DNA of 64,000 nucleotides from CAJCJE01 sp035948315 (GTDB lineage: Bacteria; Actinomycetota; Actinomycetes; Mycobacteriales; Pseudonocardiaceae), in NCBI GenBank assembly GCA_035948315.1, contig DASZJG010000073.1:62001-126000 (forward strand), written 5' to 3'. Both the position numbers and the translations under genes were made by a program. Position 1 is the first letter of the stretch. Each line of letters starts with the position of its first letter. Positions 17,124-25,515 of this stretch are shown piece after piece. The notes under the pieces were generated by a model that was given only the letters and a program-made list of their open reading frames with translations, was not told where the DNA came from and made no database searches.

Positions 17124-18119
17124 GTGCCTACCATCGACGACGTGCCGATCGCGCCCACTGTGAACCGTCTGCTGTCCCGCGTCCCCGCCCCCAACCGGAC
17201 GGCGCAGCTGGTGGTCGCCATCGCCAACCTGGTCGTGCAGATCGGCATCATGGTCTCCGGTTCGGTCGTCCGGGTCACCGGCTCCGGCCTCGGCTGCCCG
17301 ACCTGGCCCACCTGCACCGCGAGCAGCCTCGTCCCGGTCGCCGACCCCTACAACGGGCAGTTCCACCAGTGGGTCGAGTTCGGCAACCGCATGTTCGGCA
17401 TCGCGGTCGGCGTGATCAGCGTGCTCGTCTTCCTGACCGCCCTGCTCGCCAAGCCGCTGCGCCGCCGCTACCTCATGCTCGCGCTGATGATGCCCATCGG
17501 CGTCGTCGCCCAGGCCGTCATCGGCGGGCTCACCGTGCTGCTCAAGCTCGCCTGGTGGTCGGTCTGCCTGCACTTCCTGCCCTCGCCGATCCTGGTCTGG
17601 ATCTCGGTGCTCATCGTGCGGGCGGTCAGCGAGGGCGACGGCCCGGCCCGGCCGGTGCTGCCCAAAGCACTGCGCGGCCTGCTCGCCGTGATGGCGCTGG
17701 ACCTCACCGCGCTCGTCATCGCCGGCACCCTGGTCACCGCAGCGGGCCCGCACGCTGGCGACATCCACACCCCACGCCTCGACCTGCCCATCACCGACCT
17801 GGTCGAACTGCACTCGGACTTCCTGTTCGTGCTCCTCGGCATGCTCGCCGCCCTGTTCTTCGCCATGCGCATCACCGGCGGCACGCCCAGGCTGTGGCGG
17901 CGCTACTGGATCCTGGTCGGCGTGATCCTCGCGCAGGGCGCGCTGGGCATCACCCAGTACGAACTCGGCGTCCCCGACGCGCTGGTGTCCTTCCACGTGC
18001 TCGGCGCGGCGCTGAGCATCGCCGCCATGGCCTTCCTCTGGTGCGCCTCCCGCGAACGCGACCCGCTGCCCACCACGCCGGCCGAAACCGCGCCGACCAA
18101 CGAAGCCGCCGTCGCCTGA
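17124..18119 (+). CDS. ctaA: Heme A synthase (COX15/CtaA)
   Basis: This 331-residue, eight-helix membrane protein oxidises heme O to heme A for the aa3-type cytochrome oxidase. Visible family marks include GSVVRVTGSGLGCPTWPTC (with the cysteine pair of the first loop) and FHQWVEFGNRMFG (His ligand). Later His residues lie in SVCLHFLPS, LVELHSDF and VSFHVLGA. GTG 17124 has AAGG six bases upstream; a second GTG at 17142 is possible. It pairs functionally with ctaB at 24574-25515. Seven accessory genes lie between the two. Confidence 0.9.
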   Translation: MPTIDDVPIAPTVNRLLSRVPAPNRTAQLVVAIANLVVQIGIMVSGSVVRVTGSGLGCPTWPTCTASSLVPVADPYNGQFHQWVEFGNRMFGIAVGVISVLVFLTALLAKPLRRRYLMLALMMPIGVVAQAVIGGLTVLLKLAWWSVCLHFLPSPILVWISVLIVRAVSEGDGPARPVLPKALRGLLAVMALDLTALVIAGTLVTAAGPHAGDIHTPRLDLPITDLVELHSDFLFVLLGMLAALFFAMRITGGTPRLWRRYWILVGVILAQGALGITQYELGVPDALVSFHVLGAALSIAAMAFLWCASRERDPLPTTPAETAPTNEAAVA

Positions 18120-18128
18120 ACAGGCGGA

Positions 18129-18623
18129 TCAGCGCGGCGGCGGCGGCCGACGGTCCCAGAGTTCGGGGAGTTCGCCGGAGAACCAGCCATAGAACTCGTC
18201 GACCGTGCGCAGCCGGTGCGCGCGCTGCGGATCACCGCTGAGCAGGCGCAGGCCGAACGCGGTCAGCTCGCGCGTCGCCGCGATCGTCTCCAGCCTGCGC
18301 CGCGCCAGGTCGGCCCAGGCGGTCGCGTCCAGCCGGTACTGGGCGGCCTGTCGGCCCCTGCGCGTGGTCCGCGCGACCAGACCGGTGTTGACCAGAAGTT
18401 TCAGGTTGGTGCTCACCGAGCCGGTGCTGGCCTCCAGCTCCTCGGAGAGTTCGGCGGCCGTACGCTCCTCCGGCTCGCAGACCAGCAGGTAACCGAGGAT
18501 GCGCCCGCCGATCAGCGGGATCCCCTCCGGGACGAGATGCGCGGCAAGGCGCTCCATCCACTCGTTGAGCTGACCGTAGCTGGCGACCATGTGCTCCCCG
18601 ATCAAGATCCATTCGACCGTCAC
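18129..18623 (-). CDS. MarR/GbsR-type transcriptional regulator
   Basis: This 164-residue protein has a winged-helix domain: YLLVCEPEERTAAELSEEL, then STGSVSTNLKLLVNTGLV as recognition helix, then a basic wing RTTRRGRQAAQYRL. The amphipathic C-terminal helices probably mediate dimerisation. A GTG at 18623 gives the full frame; an internal ATG at residue 12 has GGGGAG just upstream but at short spacing. It is convergent with ctaA and divergent from the rhomboid-like gene. A TGAA...TTCA dyad sits in the shared intergenic space, so autoregulation and control of the rhomboid-like gene are plausible. Confidence 0.8.
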   Translation of the reverse strand: MTVEWILIGEHMVASYGQLNEWMERLAAHLVPEGIPLIGGRILGYLLVCEPEERTAAELSEELEASTGSVSTNLKLLVNTGLVARTTRRGRQAAQYRLDATAWADLARRRLETIAATRELTAFGLRLLSGDPQRAHRLRTVDEFYGWFSGELPELWDRRPPPPR

Positions 18624-18641
18624 TGAAATAATAATGATTCA
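18624..18641. promoter_or_regulatory. AT-rich imperfect dyad between regulator and rhomboid-like gene
   Basis: TGAA and TTCA half-sites flank an AT-rich centre (18 bases), directly upstream of the MarR-type regulator. In a GC-rich region this stands out as a candidate operator or promoter core. The symmetry is imperfect and the assignment is tentative. Confidence 0.3.
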
Positions 18642-18745
18642 AGATGGTCTTGGGAAGTGATCTCCGCGTCGTGTCGCACGGTAACCCGACGGTCCGACAA
18701 TTTCCCCAGTTCGGCTTCAGGCCGCTCACAGGAAACGCGGGCATC

Positions 18746-19525
18746 ATGACTCACGTGGCAGCCGAGCAGGACGAACAGACAGCGGGTGAGCAGCCATCCG
18801 GCCCGCCCGCGCGATCACGGCTGCTGAGCCTGAGCCGCTCGATCGTCCGCGTCCTGCCCCGGCCCGTCGAGACGCCGTTCACCTTCTGGTACCTGATCGT
18901 GCTGGCGCTCACCACGATGCTGCTCGACTTCGCCAAGCCCTCCGTCGCACACCGGCTGCTGAGCATGTCCAGCACCAACGCGATGAACCTGCAGACGCAC
19001 CCGCTGGAAGTGCTCTTCCTGTCCGCGCTGTGGTTGGAGGGCAAGCACTGGATCATCTACGCCGCGATCTTCACCCTGGTGATCGCTCCCCTGGAGCGGC
19101 GGATCGGCAGTTGGGCGACGGCGCTGGTGTTCGCCAGCGGGCACGTGCTCGCCACGCTCGCCACCGAACTGCCGGTGCTGTGGGCGATCAAGGCGCACCT
19201 GTTGCCGCACAACGACGCGCACCTGCTCGACATCGGCGTCAGCTACGGCCTCGCCGCGACCGCGGGCGCGTTGCTGCTCCTGCTCGCCGCGCCCGCCCGT
19301 TGGTGGGCGACCGGGGCGCTGATCGCCGCGATCCTGGCCGCCTACCTCTACATGGGCCTCGCCGACACCGACTCGATCGTCACCACCGCTGGCCATCTGA
19401 CCGCCGGCGCGATCGGCATGCTGGGCTGGTATCCCTGGTTGCGCAAACGCGATCTGATCGGGTCGCTACGGCTGCGAACCTTCCGTCGTGCCGCCGTCGC
19501 GCCGGCCCTGGCGACCGGCGCCTAA
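18746..19525 (+). CDS. Rhomboid-like membrane protein
   Basis: This protein of about 259 residues has six hydrophobic helices after a 40-residue polar N-terminus. Two rhomboid-like active-site features are visible: a GVSYG segment (Ser nucleophile position) and, on a later helix, AGHLTAGAIG (His position). They match the pattern of actinobacterial rhomboid-like proteins (Rhomboid_2 type). Protease activity is plausible but unproven, as canonical GxSG spacing is changed. ATG 18746 is preceded by AGGAAAC; an earlier in-frame start at 18644 lacks a site. It is divergent from the MarR-type regulator. Confidence 0.65.
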   Translation: MTHVAAEQDEQTAGEQPSGPPARSRLLSLSRSIVRVLPRPVETPFTFWYLIVLALTTMLLDFAKPSVAHRLLSMSSTNAMNLQTHPLEVLFLSALWLEGKHWIIYAAIFTLVIAPLERRIGSWATALVFASGHVLATLATELPVLWAIKAHLLPHNDAHLLDIGVSYGLAATAGALLLLLAAPARWWATGALIAAILAAYLYMGLADTDSIVTTAGHLTAGAIGMLGWYPWLRKRDLIGSLRLRTFRRAAVAPALATGA

Positions 19526-19758
19526 TCTGCTGATTTCACGCTGAGTGACGATCTTCGCCACCCATGCGGGTCAACGGTGGGTAATTGGCGGGTTGAATCG
19601 CGAAATTGTTGGTCCGCACCCACGGAGCGGCACAAACGCTGGCTCGCGCGGCGCACCGGGCTCCCCCGAATTGCGGCTACCGCAATCCTCGAACAGGCGC
19701 GTAGGGTGACTCCTCGCGCTTGAAAGGACACGTACCGCATTCGTCCGATCGGGTGCCC

Positions 19759-19768
19759 GCCAAGGAGG
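19759..19768 (+). promoter_or_regulatory. Near-perfect Shine-Dalgarno sequence
   Basis: AAGGAGGTGA matches the anti-SD end of 16S rRNA over ten bases. It lies nine bases before GTG 19778, fixing that start. It is the strongest ribosome site seen in the window. Confidence 0.8.
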
Positions 19769-19777
19769 TGACTTTTA

Positions 19778-20782
19778 GTGTCCGCGGATGCCCCTGGCTT
19801 CCGCCACAACCTTGTTCAGGAGATCTTCTGGACCCGGACCGGGCTACTACTCCTGAGCCTGCTGGTGGTCTCGGCAGCGTGTCTGGGGCTCGACAGTGTC
19901 ATGGCTGCGGGAGCGTTGAAGACGTTCGTCGGTTCGGTCGGCACGGGAACACTGATCTCCGCGGTGATCGGCTTCGGCCAGACCCTGATCACCTCGAGCG
20001 CGTCGCAGCGCGCAATGGTGACCCCGCTGGTCGAGGAAAGCAAAAAAGCACTCCGGGAATTGTCCGAGGAATATCGAAGACTGAATCAGGAGTTCTATCC
20101 GACCCATCTCTTCGAGCCGACAACGGAGCCGGACCCGAATTTCAACCGGCTGATGATGCAGGACCTGCGAAACACGAAGGAGTACTTCTTCCGAGGTTTC
20201 TCCGGCCGATACGCGGCAGCCCGGCTGCTGCTGTCCACCTCGGAGCGGGAACTACGCACCGTGATCGCCGACCCCCGTGGGCCGAGCGCGCTGAGTGGCC
20301 GCGCCCGTTACCTGCTGCGACGCGACCCCGCCGCCGAGGACTACGACGTCATCGAGAAGCGACTGCACGACGACATCTGCGTCGGCCTCGTCGGCCTGTA
20401 CCAGGCGCGGACCCGGTGCAGCCGGGTGGACATGACGATCATCACCGATCCACCGCTGGATCGGCTGGAAATGTTCGACGACAGCGTCTGGCTGAGCCTG
20501 TTCAGCGACGTGACCGGTGCCTCCGCCCCCTATCCGAGAACACTGCGGTTCTCCGAGGGCTCCTTCATCTACACCATGGAACGCAACGAGTTCCTGCGGG
20601 TCTGCAATTCACGAGCCGGCCGTCATTTCGTCATCACCCCCGACACGAGCCGGCAGGAGTTTCTCGCGCTGTTCGAGACGATCACCGGCAACGAGTTGAC
20701 CGAGAGCGGCTTCCACGCCCTCGAAACGAAGTTCCGGGACTTCGAACAGCAGTTTTCCACCTCTGTCGGACTGAGGAGCTGA
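19778..20782 (+). CDS. Membrane-anchored protein of unknown function, first of a three-gene set
   Basis: This 334-residue protein has two adjacent N-terminal helices (about 20-40 and 49-72), a charged helical or coiled-coil stretch (about 84-105) and a soluble domain of some 220 residues. The soluble domain contains NTKEYFFRGFSGRYAAARLL, RVDMTIITDPPLDRLEMFDD and SVWLSLFSD. I do not recognise it. The alternation of beta strands with these conserved-looking motifs suggests a compact alpha/beta effector or sensor domain facing the cytoplasm. The next gene begins five bases after its stop, so the two are co-transcribed. Base use is slightly less GC-extreme than in neighbouring housekeeping genes. 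Confidence 0.6.
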   Translation: MSADAPGFRHNLVQEIFWTRTGLLLLSLLVVSAACLGLDSVMAAGALKTFVGSVGTGTLISAVIGFGQTLITSSASQRAMVTPLVEESKKALRELSEEYRRLNQEFYPTHLFEPTTEPDPNFNRLMMQDLRNTKEYFFRGFSGRYAAARLLLSTSERELRTVIADPRGPSALSGRARYLLRRDPAAEDYDVIEKRLHDDICVGLVGLYQARTRCSRVDMTIITDPPLDRLEMFDDSVWLSLFSDVTGASAPYPRTLRFSEGSFIYTMERNEFLRVCNSRAGRHFVITPDTSRQEFLALFETITGNELTESGFHALETKFRDFEQQFSTSVGLRS

Positions 20783-20787
20783 TCTGC

Positions 20788-21426
20788 GTGCCCACGCGGC
20801 TGCACGCCCTCGCCGAGTTGGCGAACGCGATCCGGGACGTCGACGCCCCGGTCGTCGATCACTGGTCCGAGGTGAATCGTCAATTCCAGGACTGGGTCGG
20901 CCAACCCGGTCTGCGGGCGGAACTGAAGTCGTACCTGACCGACCTGCCCAGCGCCGAGTTCGAGGCGCTGATCGGCAGATCGCGGGAAACGACCACACAT
21001 TTCGCCTGGTGTCTGTTCGCCGACAACGACGACCCGTTCTCGGTGTGGCTGCACGAGTACAAACCCCAACGCGACTGGCGGGAGGGATACGCCGACTCAG
21101 TACACAACCACCGATACCACTTCTGCACCAGCATCATCTCCGGCGCGTACACGCACCAGCGGTACGCGGCCGAGATCGATGAGACGACTCACCTGGTCAG
21201 CGCGGTCACCCAACTGCGCAGCACGGTCTGCCCGGCCGGCACCGGCGGCTTCCTGCTCTCCGACGAGTTCCACCGGATTCCGGACGCCGAGGACGGCACC
21301 ATGACCCTGCTGGTCAAATCGCGCGAGATCCGCGCGTGGAGCCTGTCCTATGATCCGATGACCGGCCGAGGCTATCGGCACATACCGGTCGAAAACCGGC
21401 TCGGTGACCTGGTGGGCAGGCTCTGA
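20788..21426 (+). CDS. Cupin-like (cysteine-dioxygenase-type) protein
   Basis: The 212-residue protein contains a cupin-type metal-site pattern: HNHRYHF with His106/His108 and, on a later strand, DEFHRI with His162. Strand-rich sequence lies around both. The arrangement resembles cysteine-dioxygenase-like cupins, which bind Fe(II), but the substrate cannot be inferred. GTG 20788 has GAGGAG overlapping the stop of the upstream membrane protein. The gene sits between an unknown membrane protein and an HD hydrolase in one direction, which suggests a shared pathway. Confidence 0.6.
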   Translation: MPTRLHALAELANAIRDVDAPVVDHWSEVNRQFQDWVGQPGLRAELKSYLTDLPSAEFEALIGRSRETTTHFAWCLFADNDDPFSVWLHEYKPQRDWREGYADSVHNHRYHFCTSIISGAYTHQRYAAEIDETTHLVSAVTQLRSTVCPAGTGGFLLSDEFHRIPDAEDGTMTLLVKSREIRAWSLSYDPMTGRGYRHIPVENRLGDLVGRL

Positions 21427-21528
21427 GACTCCCCCGAACGCGGGCGATATCGGTCAAAGTCGCGGCGGAACAACTGAACAAGCCTACGATCGCTGCTCAG
21501 AATCGCTGAGACGCGACCGGAGGCTGCC

Positions 21529-22194
21529 ATGCGCGACAACAGTACTGTCTACCCGCTCTTCACCGTGCCGCCCGCCGCGGTGGTCGAGGTCGAACGAGCG
21601 GTGCGCGCGTTGTGCGAGGACAGCGCCCAGAAGCTGCCCTTCCACGGTTGGCACCACGTGAGTTTCGTGCGGTCCAAGGCGGCCGTTTTCGCCCAGCACA
21701 ACGGTTCCGATGTCGCGCTGGTGGAAACGGCCGCTCTGGTGCACGACGTGAACTACATGGTCCGCCGCAATTCGCTCGCCGGGGACGGCCGCGCGCTGCG
21801 GCTGGGCATCCTGGCGCGAGCCGGCGTGTCCGACACCGTCGCCGAGCACATCGACGACATCGTGTGCGAGGCGGAGATGCGCACCCGGCACCGCGACATC
21901 TCCCTACCGGCACAGGCACTTTCCGACGCCGACACGCTGTTCAAGGCGTTGCCGGTGACGCCGGTCATGCTGGCGCACAGGTATCTCGACGAGAACGGGG
22001 TGAGCCTGCGCGAACTGGCCACCAAGATCGTCGGCGAGCAGCGCGGCGTGCACGAGGAGGGCTACTACTTCTACAGCCCGCAGGCCGCGGCCATGTACTC
22101 GCGCTGGGCGACGGCCAACCTGGAGCTGTGGCAGTGCATCGTGGAGTCGCTGGACGACCCGTCGGTCGCGGAACTGCTCACCGCGGTCGCGTAG
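21529..22194 (+). CDS. HD-domain metal-dependent hydrolase
   Basis: This 221-residue all-helical protein has HD-superfamily ligands: His39/His42-43 (FHGWHH), His72-Asp73 (LVHDVNY) and Asp133/135 (SDADTLF). HD proteins hydrolyse phosphomonoesters or phosphodiesters, often of nucleotides. The substrate is unknown. It follows the cupin gene after 102 bases in the same direction, with GGAGG upstream of the ATG. Its 3' end overlaps the convergent DUF1295 gene by 17 bases. Confidence 0.75.
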   Translation: MRDNSTVYPLFTVPPAAVVEVERAVRALCEDSAQKLPFHGWHHVSFVRSKAAVFAQHNGSDVALVETAALVHDVNYMVRRNSLAGDGRALRLGILARAGVSDTVAEHIDDIVCEAEMRTRHRDISLPAQALSDADTLFKALPVTPVMLAHRYLDENGVSLRELATKIVGEQRGVHEEGYYFYSPQAAAMYSRWATANLELWQCIVESLDDPSVAELLTAVA

Positions 22195-22981
22195 CCTTCC
22201 TCGGAAACCATGGCATCACCGGTGAGGTGCGACGCTGGTAGTCGGCGTACTCCGGGTACCGGCCGACGCTGATGCTCTCGGTGAAGATCGTCGACCCGAC
22301 GAACAACACGGTGAGCAGGAACGCGCCGAGCACGGTCCACTGCACGATCGAGCCCGCGGCGACCGCGCCCAACGCGAACACCATCCACCACTGCGCGATC
22401 TCGCAGAAGAAGTTCGGGTGCCGCGAGTAGCGGAACAGGCCCCGCTGCACGAACCGCTGCTCCGGCTCCCGCCCCGCCTTCTTGCGCTGCTGGAAGTTCC
22501 ACTGCTGCTGGTCGGCAACTGTCTCGCCGACGAGGAAGACCAGGAACAGGACGGCGAACAACACGTCGAGCGGCCCGAACGGCGAGCGGTGCGCCAGCGC
22601 GGTGTAGGCAGGCAAGGTGATCAGCAGGAGGATCGCGTTCTGGTAGAGCGTAATAAAGCCGATGTTGAACAGCTGGAACTGCCAGGGCGACATCCGCCCG
22701 CGCAACACCGCCCACCGATAGTCCTCGCCGCCGGCCGCGTAGCCGCCCTTGCGCGCGAAGTTGAACGTCAGCCGCACCCCCCACAACGCGACCAACCCGA
22801 ACATGACGTCCAGCCGCACGTCCGCGAACCCGGCATTCCCGGCGAAGATGCCGACGTAGACCACCGGCACGACGGACCAGATCCGGTCGACCCAGGAGTA
22901 CTCGCGACTCGCGACCGAGAGCAGCAGGACGGCGAGGCAGACACCGACGTAGATCGCGAGAACGATCAGCAGCACATGCAC
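22178..22981 (-). CDS. DUF1295 / steroid 5-alpha-reductase-like membrane protein
   Basis: This membrane protein of about 267 residues has six or seven helices. It carries the family motif YSRHPNFFCEIAQWW followed by TIFTESISVGRYPEYADYQRRTS, typical of DUF1295/isoprenylcysteine-methyltransferase-like and steroid-reductase-like proteins that bind NADPH. I give GTG 22981 as start because it sits just before the first helix; ATG 23056 is in frame but has no ribosome site. It is divergent from the ATPase gene, and the tandem palindromes at 23062-23095 could serve both. The substrate is unknown. Confidence 0.75.
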   Translation of the reverse strand: MHVLLIVLAIYVGVCLAVLLLSVASREYSWVDRIWSVVPVVYVGIFAGNAGFADVRLDVMFGLVALWGVRLTFNFARKGGYAAGGEDYRWAVLRGRMSPWQFQLFNIGFITLYQNAILLLITLPAYTALAHRSPFGPLDVLFAVLFLVFLVGETVADQQQWNFQQRKKAGREPEQRFVQRGLFRYSRHPNFFCEIAQWWMVFALGAVAAGSIVQWTVLGAFLLTVLFVGSTIFTESISVGRYPEYADYQRRTSPVMPWFPRKATRPR

Positions 22982-23061
22982 GGTCCACGACTCTACTGAC
23001 GCATCACCGCAGGTGAGCGCCCGGCAAGACCACCGCCGCGATGCCCGACCTACCATCGCGA

Positions 23062-23095
23062 TAACTATAGTTACCGTAACTAGAGTTACCATAAC
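23062..23095. promoter_or_regulatory. Tandem palindromes with 15-bp period, probable operator
   Basis: TAACTATAGTTA (perfect 12-base palindrome) is followed by GTAACTAGAGTTAC (6-base arms) and a third TAACT half-site. The copies are phased 15 bases apart and end at the start of the ATPase gene. Strong AT-richness and promoter-like TATAGT/TAGAGT cores suggest that operator and promoter coincide. Confidence 0.6.
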
Positions 23096-23098
23096 TTG

Positions 23099-24577
23099 GT
23101 GACTGCTATTCTGCCCCGCCCCGCGGGCATGTTCGCCCGTGATCGGGAGTGGCGCGTGCTCGGCGCGTTCGCCACCGATCCGCACCCGGGTGCGACGCTC
23201 GGCGTGGTCTCCGGTCGACGCCGACAAGGCAAGTCGTTCCTGCTCAAAGCACTGTGCAAGGCTACTGGCGGGTTCTACTTCGCGGCCGACGAGGCAGCCG
23301 ACGGCGATTCGCTGCGCCAGATCAGTGCGCGAATCGGCACCTATATCGGCATGCCCGGCATCGTCTACGACGACTGGCATGACGTCGTCGACGCGCTGCT
23401 GGCACTCGGCAACGACAAGCCGGTGCCCGTGGTGATCGACGAGTTCCCGTACCTGGCCCGCGCGAACCCGTCGCTGCCGTCGATCATCCAGAACGCGCTC
23501 GGGCCACTGCGCACGGAGAAGGAACAAAGCCGGACGCGGTTGCTGCTGTGCGGGTCGGCCATGTCGTTCATGGGTCGACTGCTCGCGGGCAACGCGCCAC
23601 TGCGCGGTCGAGCCGGACTCGAACTGATCGTGAGCACTCTCGATCACAAGCTGTCCGCCCAGTTCTGGGGCGTCGACGATCCGGTGACCGCGTTGAAGGT
23701 GCACGCGATCGTGGGTGGAACGCCCGCATACCGGCGCGAGTTCGTCCGCAACGACACGCCCGCCGGGCCGGACGACTTCGATCCGTGGGTGGTGCGCACC
23801 GTGCTCTCACCCGACAGCCCGCTGTTCCGCGAGGCGCGCTACCTGCTCGCGGACGAACCGGATCTACGCGACGGCGGGCTCTACCACTCGGTGCTCGCCG
23901 CGATCGCGAACGGCAACGCGCACCGGGGTGGAATCGCGAGCTATCTCGGTCGCAAGACCAGCGATCTGGCGCACCCGCTGAACGTGTTGCAGGACTGCGG
24001 GCTGATCACTCGTCAGCCGGACCTGTTCAAGGACAATCGAACGAGCTATCACATCGCCGAGCCGATGGTGACCTTCTACCACTCGGTGATGCGGCCCATC
24101 TGGTCCGAACTGGAGGACATGGTCGACGGGCCCAGGTTGTGGCGGAGCGCACAGCGACGCTTTGTCAGCAACGTATTGGGCCCCCACCTGGAACAGCTGT
24201 GCCGATACTGGACGCGGCGTTTCGCCGGAGACGAGGTGTTCGGCGACTTCCCGAATCGGGTCGGCTCGGGGACGGTGAACGATCCGGCAAACCGGACCAC
24301 GCATGAACTCGACATCGTCGCCTTCGGACTCGACGACGACGATCGCAAGCCGCTGCTCGCCATCGGCGAAGTCAAGTGGGGCGACATCATGGGCATCGGA
24401 CACCTCGACCGGCTCACCCGGATCCGGGCGCTGCTCATCGCGCAGGACAAGTACTACGGCGCGGACACGGCCAAGCTCGCCTGTTTCAGCGCGGCCGGGT
24501 TCACCGACGAACTGCGGGAGCGGGCCGCGAACTCGCCCGATGTGGTGCTGGTCGGCGCGGCCGACCTCTACACCTAG
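23099..24577 (+). CDS. Archaeal-type ATPase with C-terminal DUF234 nuclease-like domain
   Basis: This protein of about 492 residues begins with an ATPase_2/STAND-like P-loop domain: FARDREWRVL, Walker A GRRRQGKS near residue 40, and Walker B VPVVIDEF near 115. A winged-helix region around 285-320 (GLITRQPDLF) follows. The DUF234-type C-terminal domain has ELDIVAF and AIGEVKWG, which fit a PD-(D/E)xK nuclease-like core. Such proteins are widespread in archaea and patchy in bacteria, with no settled function; defence or mobile-element origin has been suggested. No SD precedes GTG 23099 (or TTG 23096), so the message may be leaderless, starting within the palindromes. The stop overlaps that of ctaB in CTAG. 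Confidence 0.8.
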   Translation: MTAILPRPAGMFARDREWRVLGAFATDPHPGATLGVVSGRRRQGKSFLLKALCKATGGFYFAADEAADGDSLRQISARIGTYIGMPGIVYDDWHDVVDALLALGNDKPVPVVIDEFPYLARANPSLPSIIQNALGPLRTEKEQSRTRLLLCGSAMSFMGRLLAGNAPLRGRAGLELIVSTLDHKLSAQFWGVDDPVTALKVHAIVGGTPAYRREFVRNDTPAGPDDFDPWVVRTVLSPDSPLFREARYLLADEPDLRDGGLYHSVLAAIANGNAHRGGIASYLGRKTSDLAHPLNVLQDCGLITRQPDLFKDNRTSYHIAEPMVTFYHSVMRPIWSELEDMVDGPRLWRSAQRRFVSNVLGPHLEQLCRYWTRRFAGDEVFGDFPNRVGSGTVNDPANRTTHELDIVAFGLDDDDRKPLLAIGEVKWGDIMGIGHLDRLTRIRALLIAQDKYYGADTAKLACFSAAGFTDELRERAANSPDVVLVGAADLYT

Positions 24578-25515
24578 AACGGCCAGCCGAGGACCGGCAG
24601 GTGCAGGGCGGAGTCGACGGCGAGGGCGACGAAGACCAGCATCAGGTAGGTGTTGGACACGTGGAACAACACCATCGGGTTGTTCTTCGCGTCGCGGATG
24701 ACCGCGTGGTGCAGGCGGTGGGCGGTGATCAGGAACCAGCCGCCGAACAGGACCGCGAACGTGGCGTACACCCAGCCGGTGGCCGGGATGAGCACGAGCG
24801 TGCAGCCGACCATGACCCAGGAGTAGATGACGATCTGCCGGGAGACCTGCGCGGGCGTCTTGACGACCGGGAGCATGGGCACGCCGGCGGCCTTGTAGTC
24901 GTCGCGGAACTTCATGGCGAGGGCCCAGAAGTGGGGCGGGGTCCAGAGGAAGATCACGCCGAACATGACGAACGCGGGCCACGAGAGGCTGTTGGTGACC
25001 GAGGCCCAGCCGCACAGCACCGGCATGCAGCCGGCCGCGCCGCCCCAGACGATGTTCTGTGATGTCCGCCGCTTCAACACCATGGTGTAGACGAGGACGT
25101 AGAACAGGATGGCGCCGGTGGCCAGGCACGCGGTGAGCAGGTTGGTGGTCGGCCAGAGCAGGGCGAAGCTGGCGACGCCGAGGACCAGGCCGAAGATCAG
25201 CGCGCCGCGCGGGGGGACGGTGTGCTTGACGAGAGGACGGGACTTGGTGCGTTTCATCACAGCGTCGATGTCCGCGTCGAACACGCAGTTCAACGCGTTG
25301 GCGCTGCCGGCCGCCATGGTGCCCCCGGCCAGGGTGGCGAGCACCAGCCACGGCGACGGGAAGCCGCGCGCGGCCAGGAACATCGACGGGATGGTGGTGA
25401 CCAGGAGCAGCTCGATGACCCGTGGTTTGGTCAGCGCGACGTAAGCACGCACTACATCCATCGGTCGCCGAACCGGCGCTTCGGCGGTGCCGGTGACGTC
25501 CGCGGGCGCTGTCAC
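24574..25515 (-). CDS. ctaB: Protoheme IX farnesyltransferase (heme O synthase)
   Basis: This 313-residue UbiA-family membrane prenyltransferase attaches a farnesyl group to heme b to form heme O, the substrate of CtaA. The first Asp-rich motif is seen as NCVFDADIDAVMKRT, and LTKPRVIELLL marks the N-terminus. FLWTPPHFWALA and KFRDDYKAAGVPMLP cover the second site. GTG 25515 has AAAGGA nine bases upstream. It is divergent from tkt across 397 bases, the standard actinomycete arrangement. Confidence 0.93.
   Translation of the reverse strand: MTAPADVTGTAEAPVRRPMDVVRAYVALTKPRVIELLLVTTIPSMFLAARGFPSPWLVLATLAGGTMAAGSANALNCVFDADIDAVMKRTKSRPLVKHTVPPRGALIFGLVLGVASFALLWPTTNLLTACLATGAILFYVLVYTMVLKRRTSQNIVWGGAAGCMPVLCGWASVTNSLSWPAFVMFGVIFLWTPPHFWALAMKFRDDYKAAGVPMLPVVKTPAQVSRQIVIYSWVMVGCTLVLIPATGWVYATFAVLFGGWFLITAHRLHHAVIRDAKNNPMVLFHVSNTYLMLVFVALAVDSALHLPVLGWPF

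Noticed and set aside
21529..22194. HD hydrolase considered as a CRISPR or CBASS/dGTPase defence component.
   Set aside because: No cas genes, nucleotidyltransferase or nuclease partner adjoin it; the sequence shows only a generic HD pattern.
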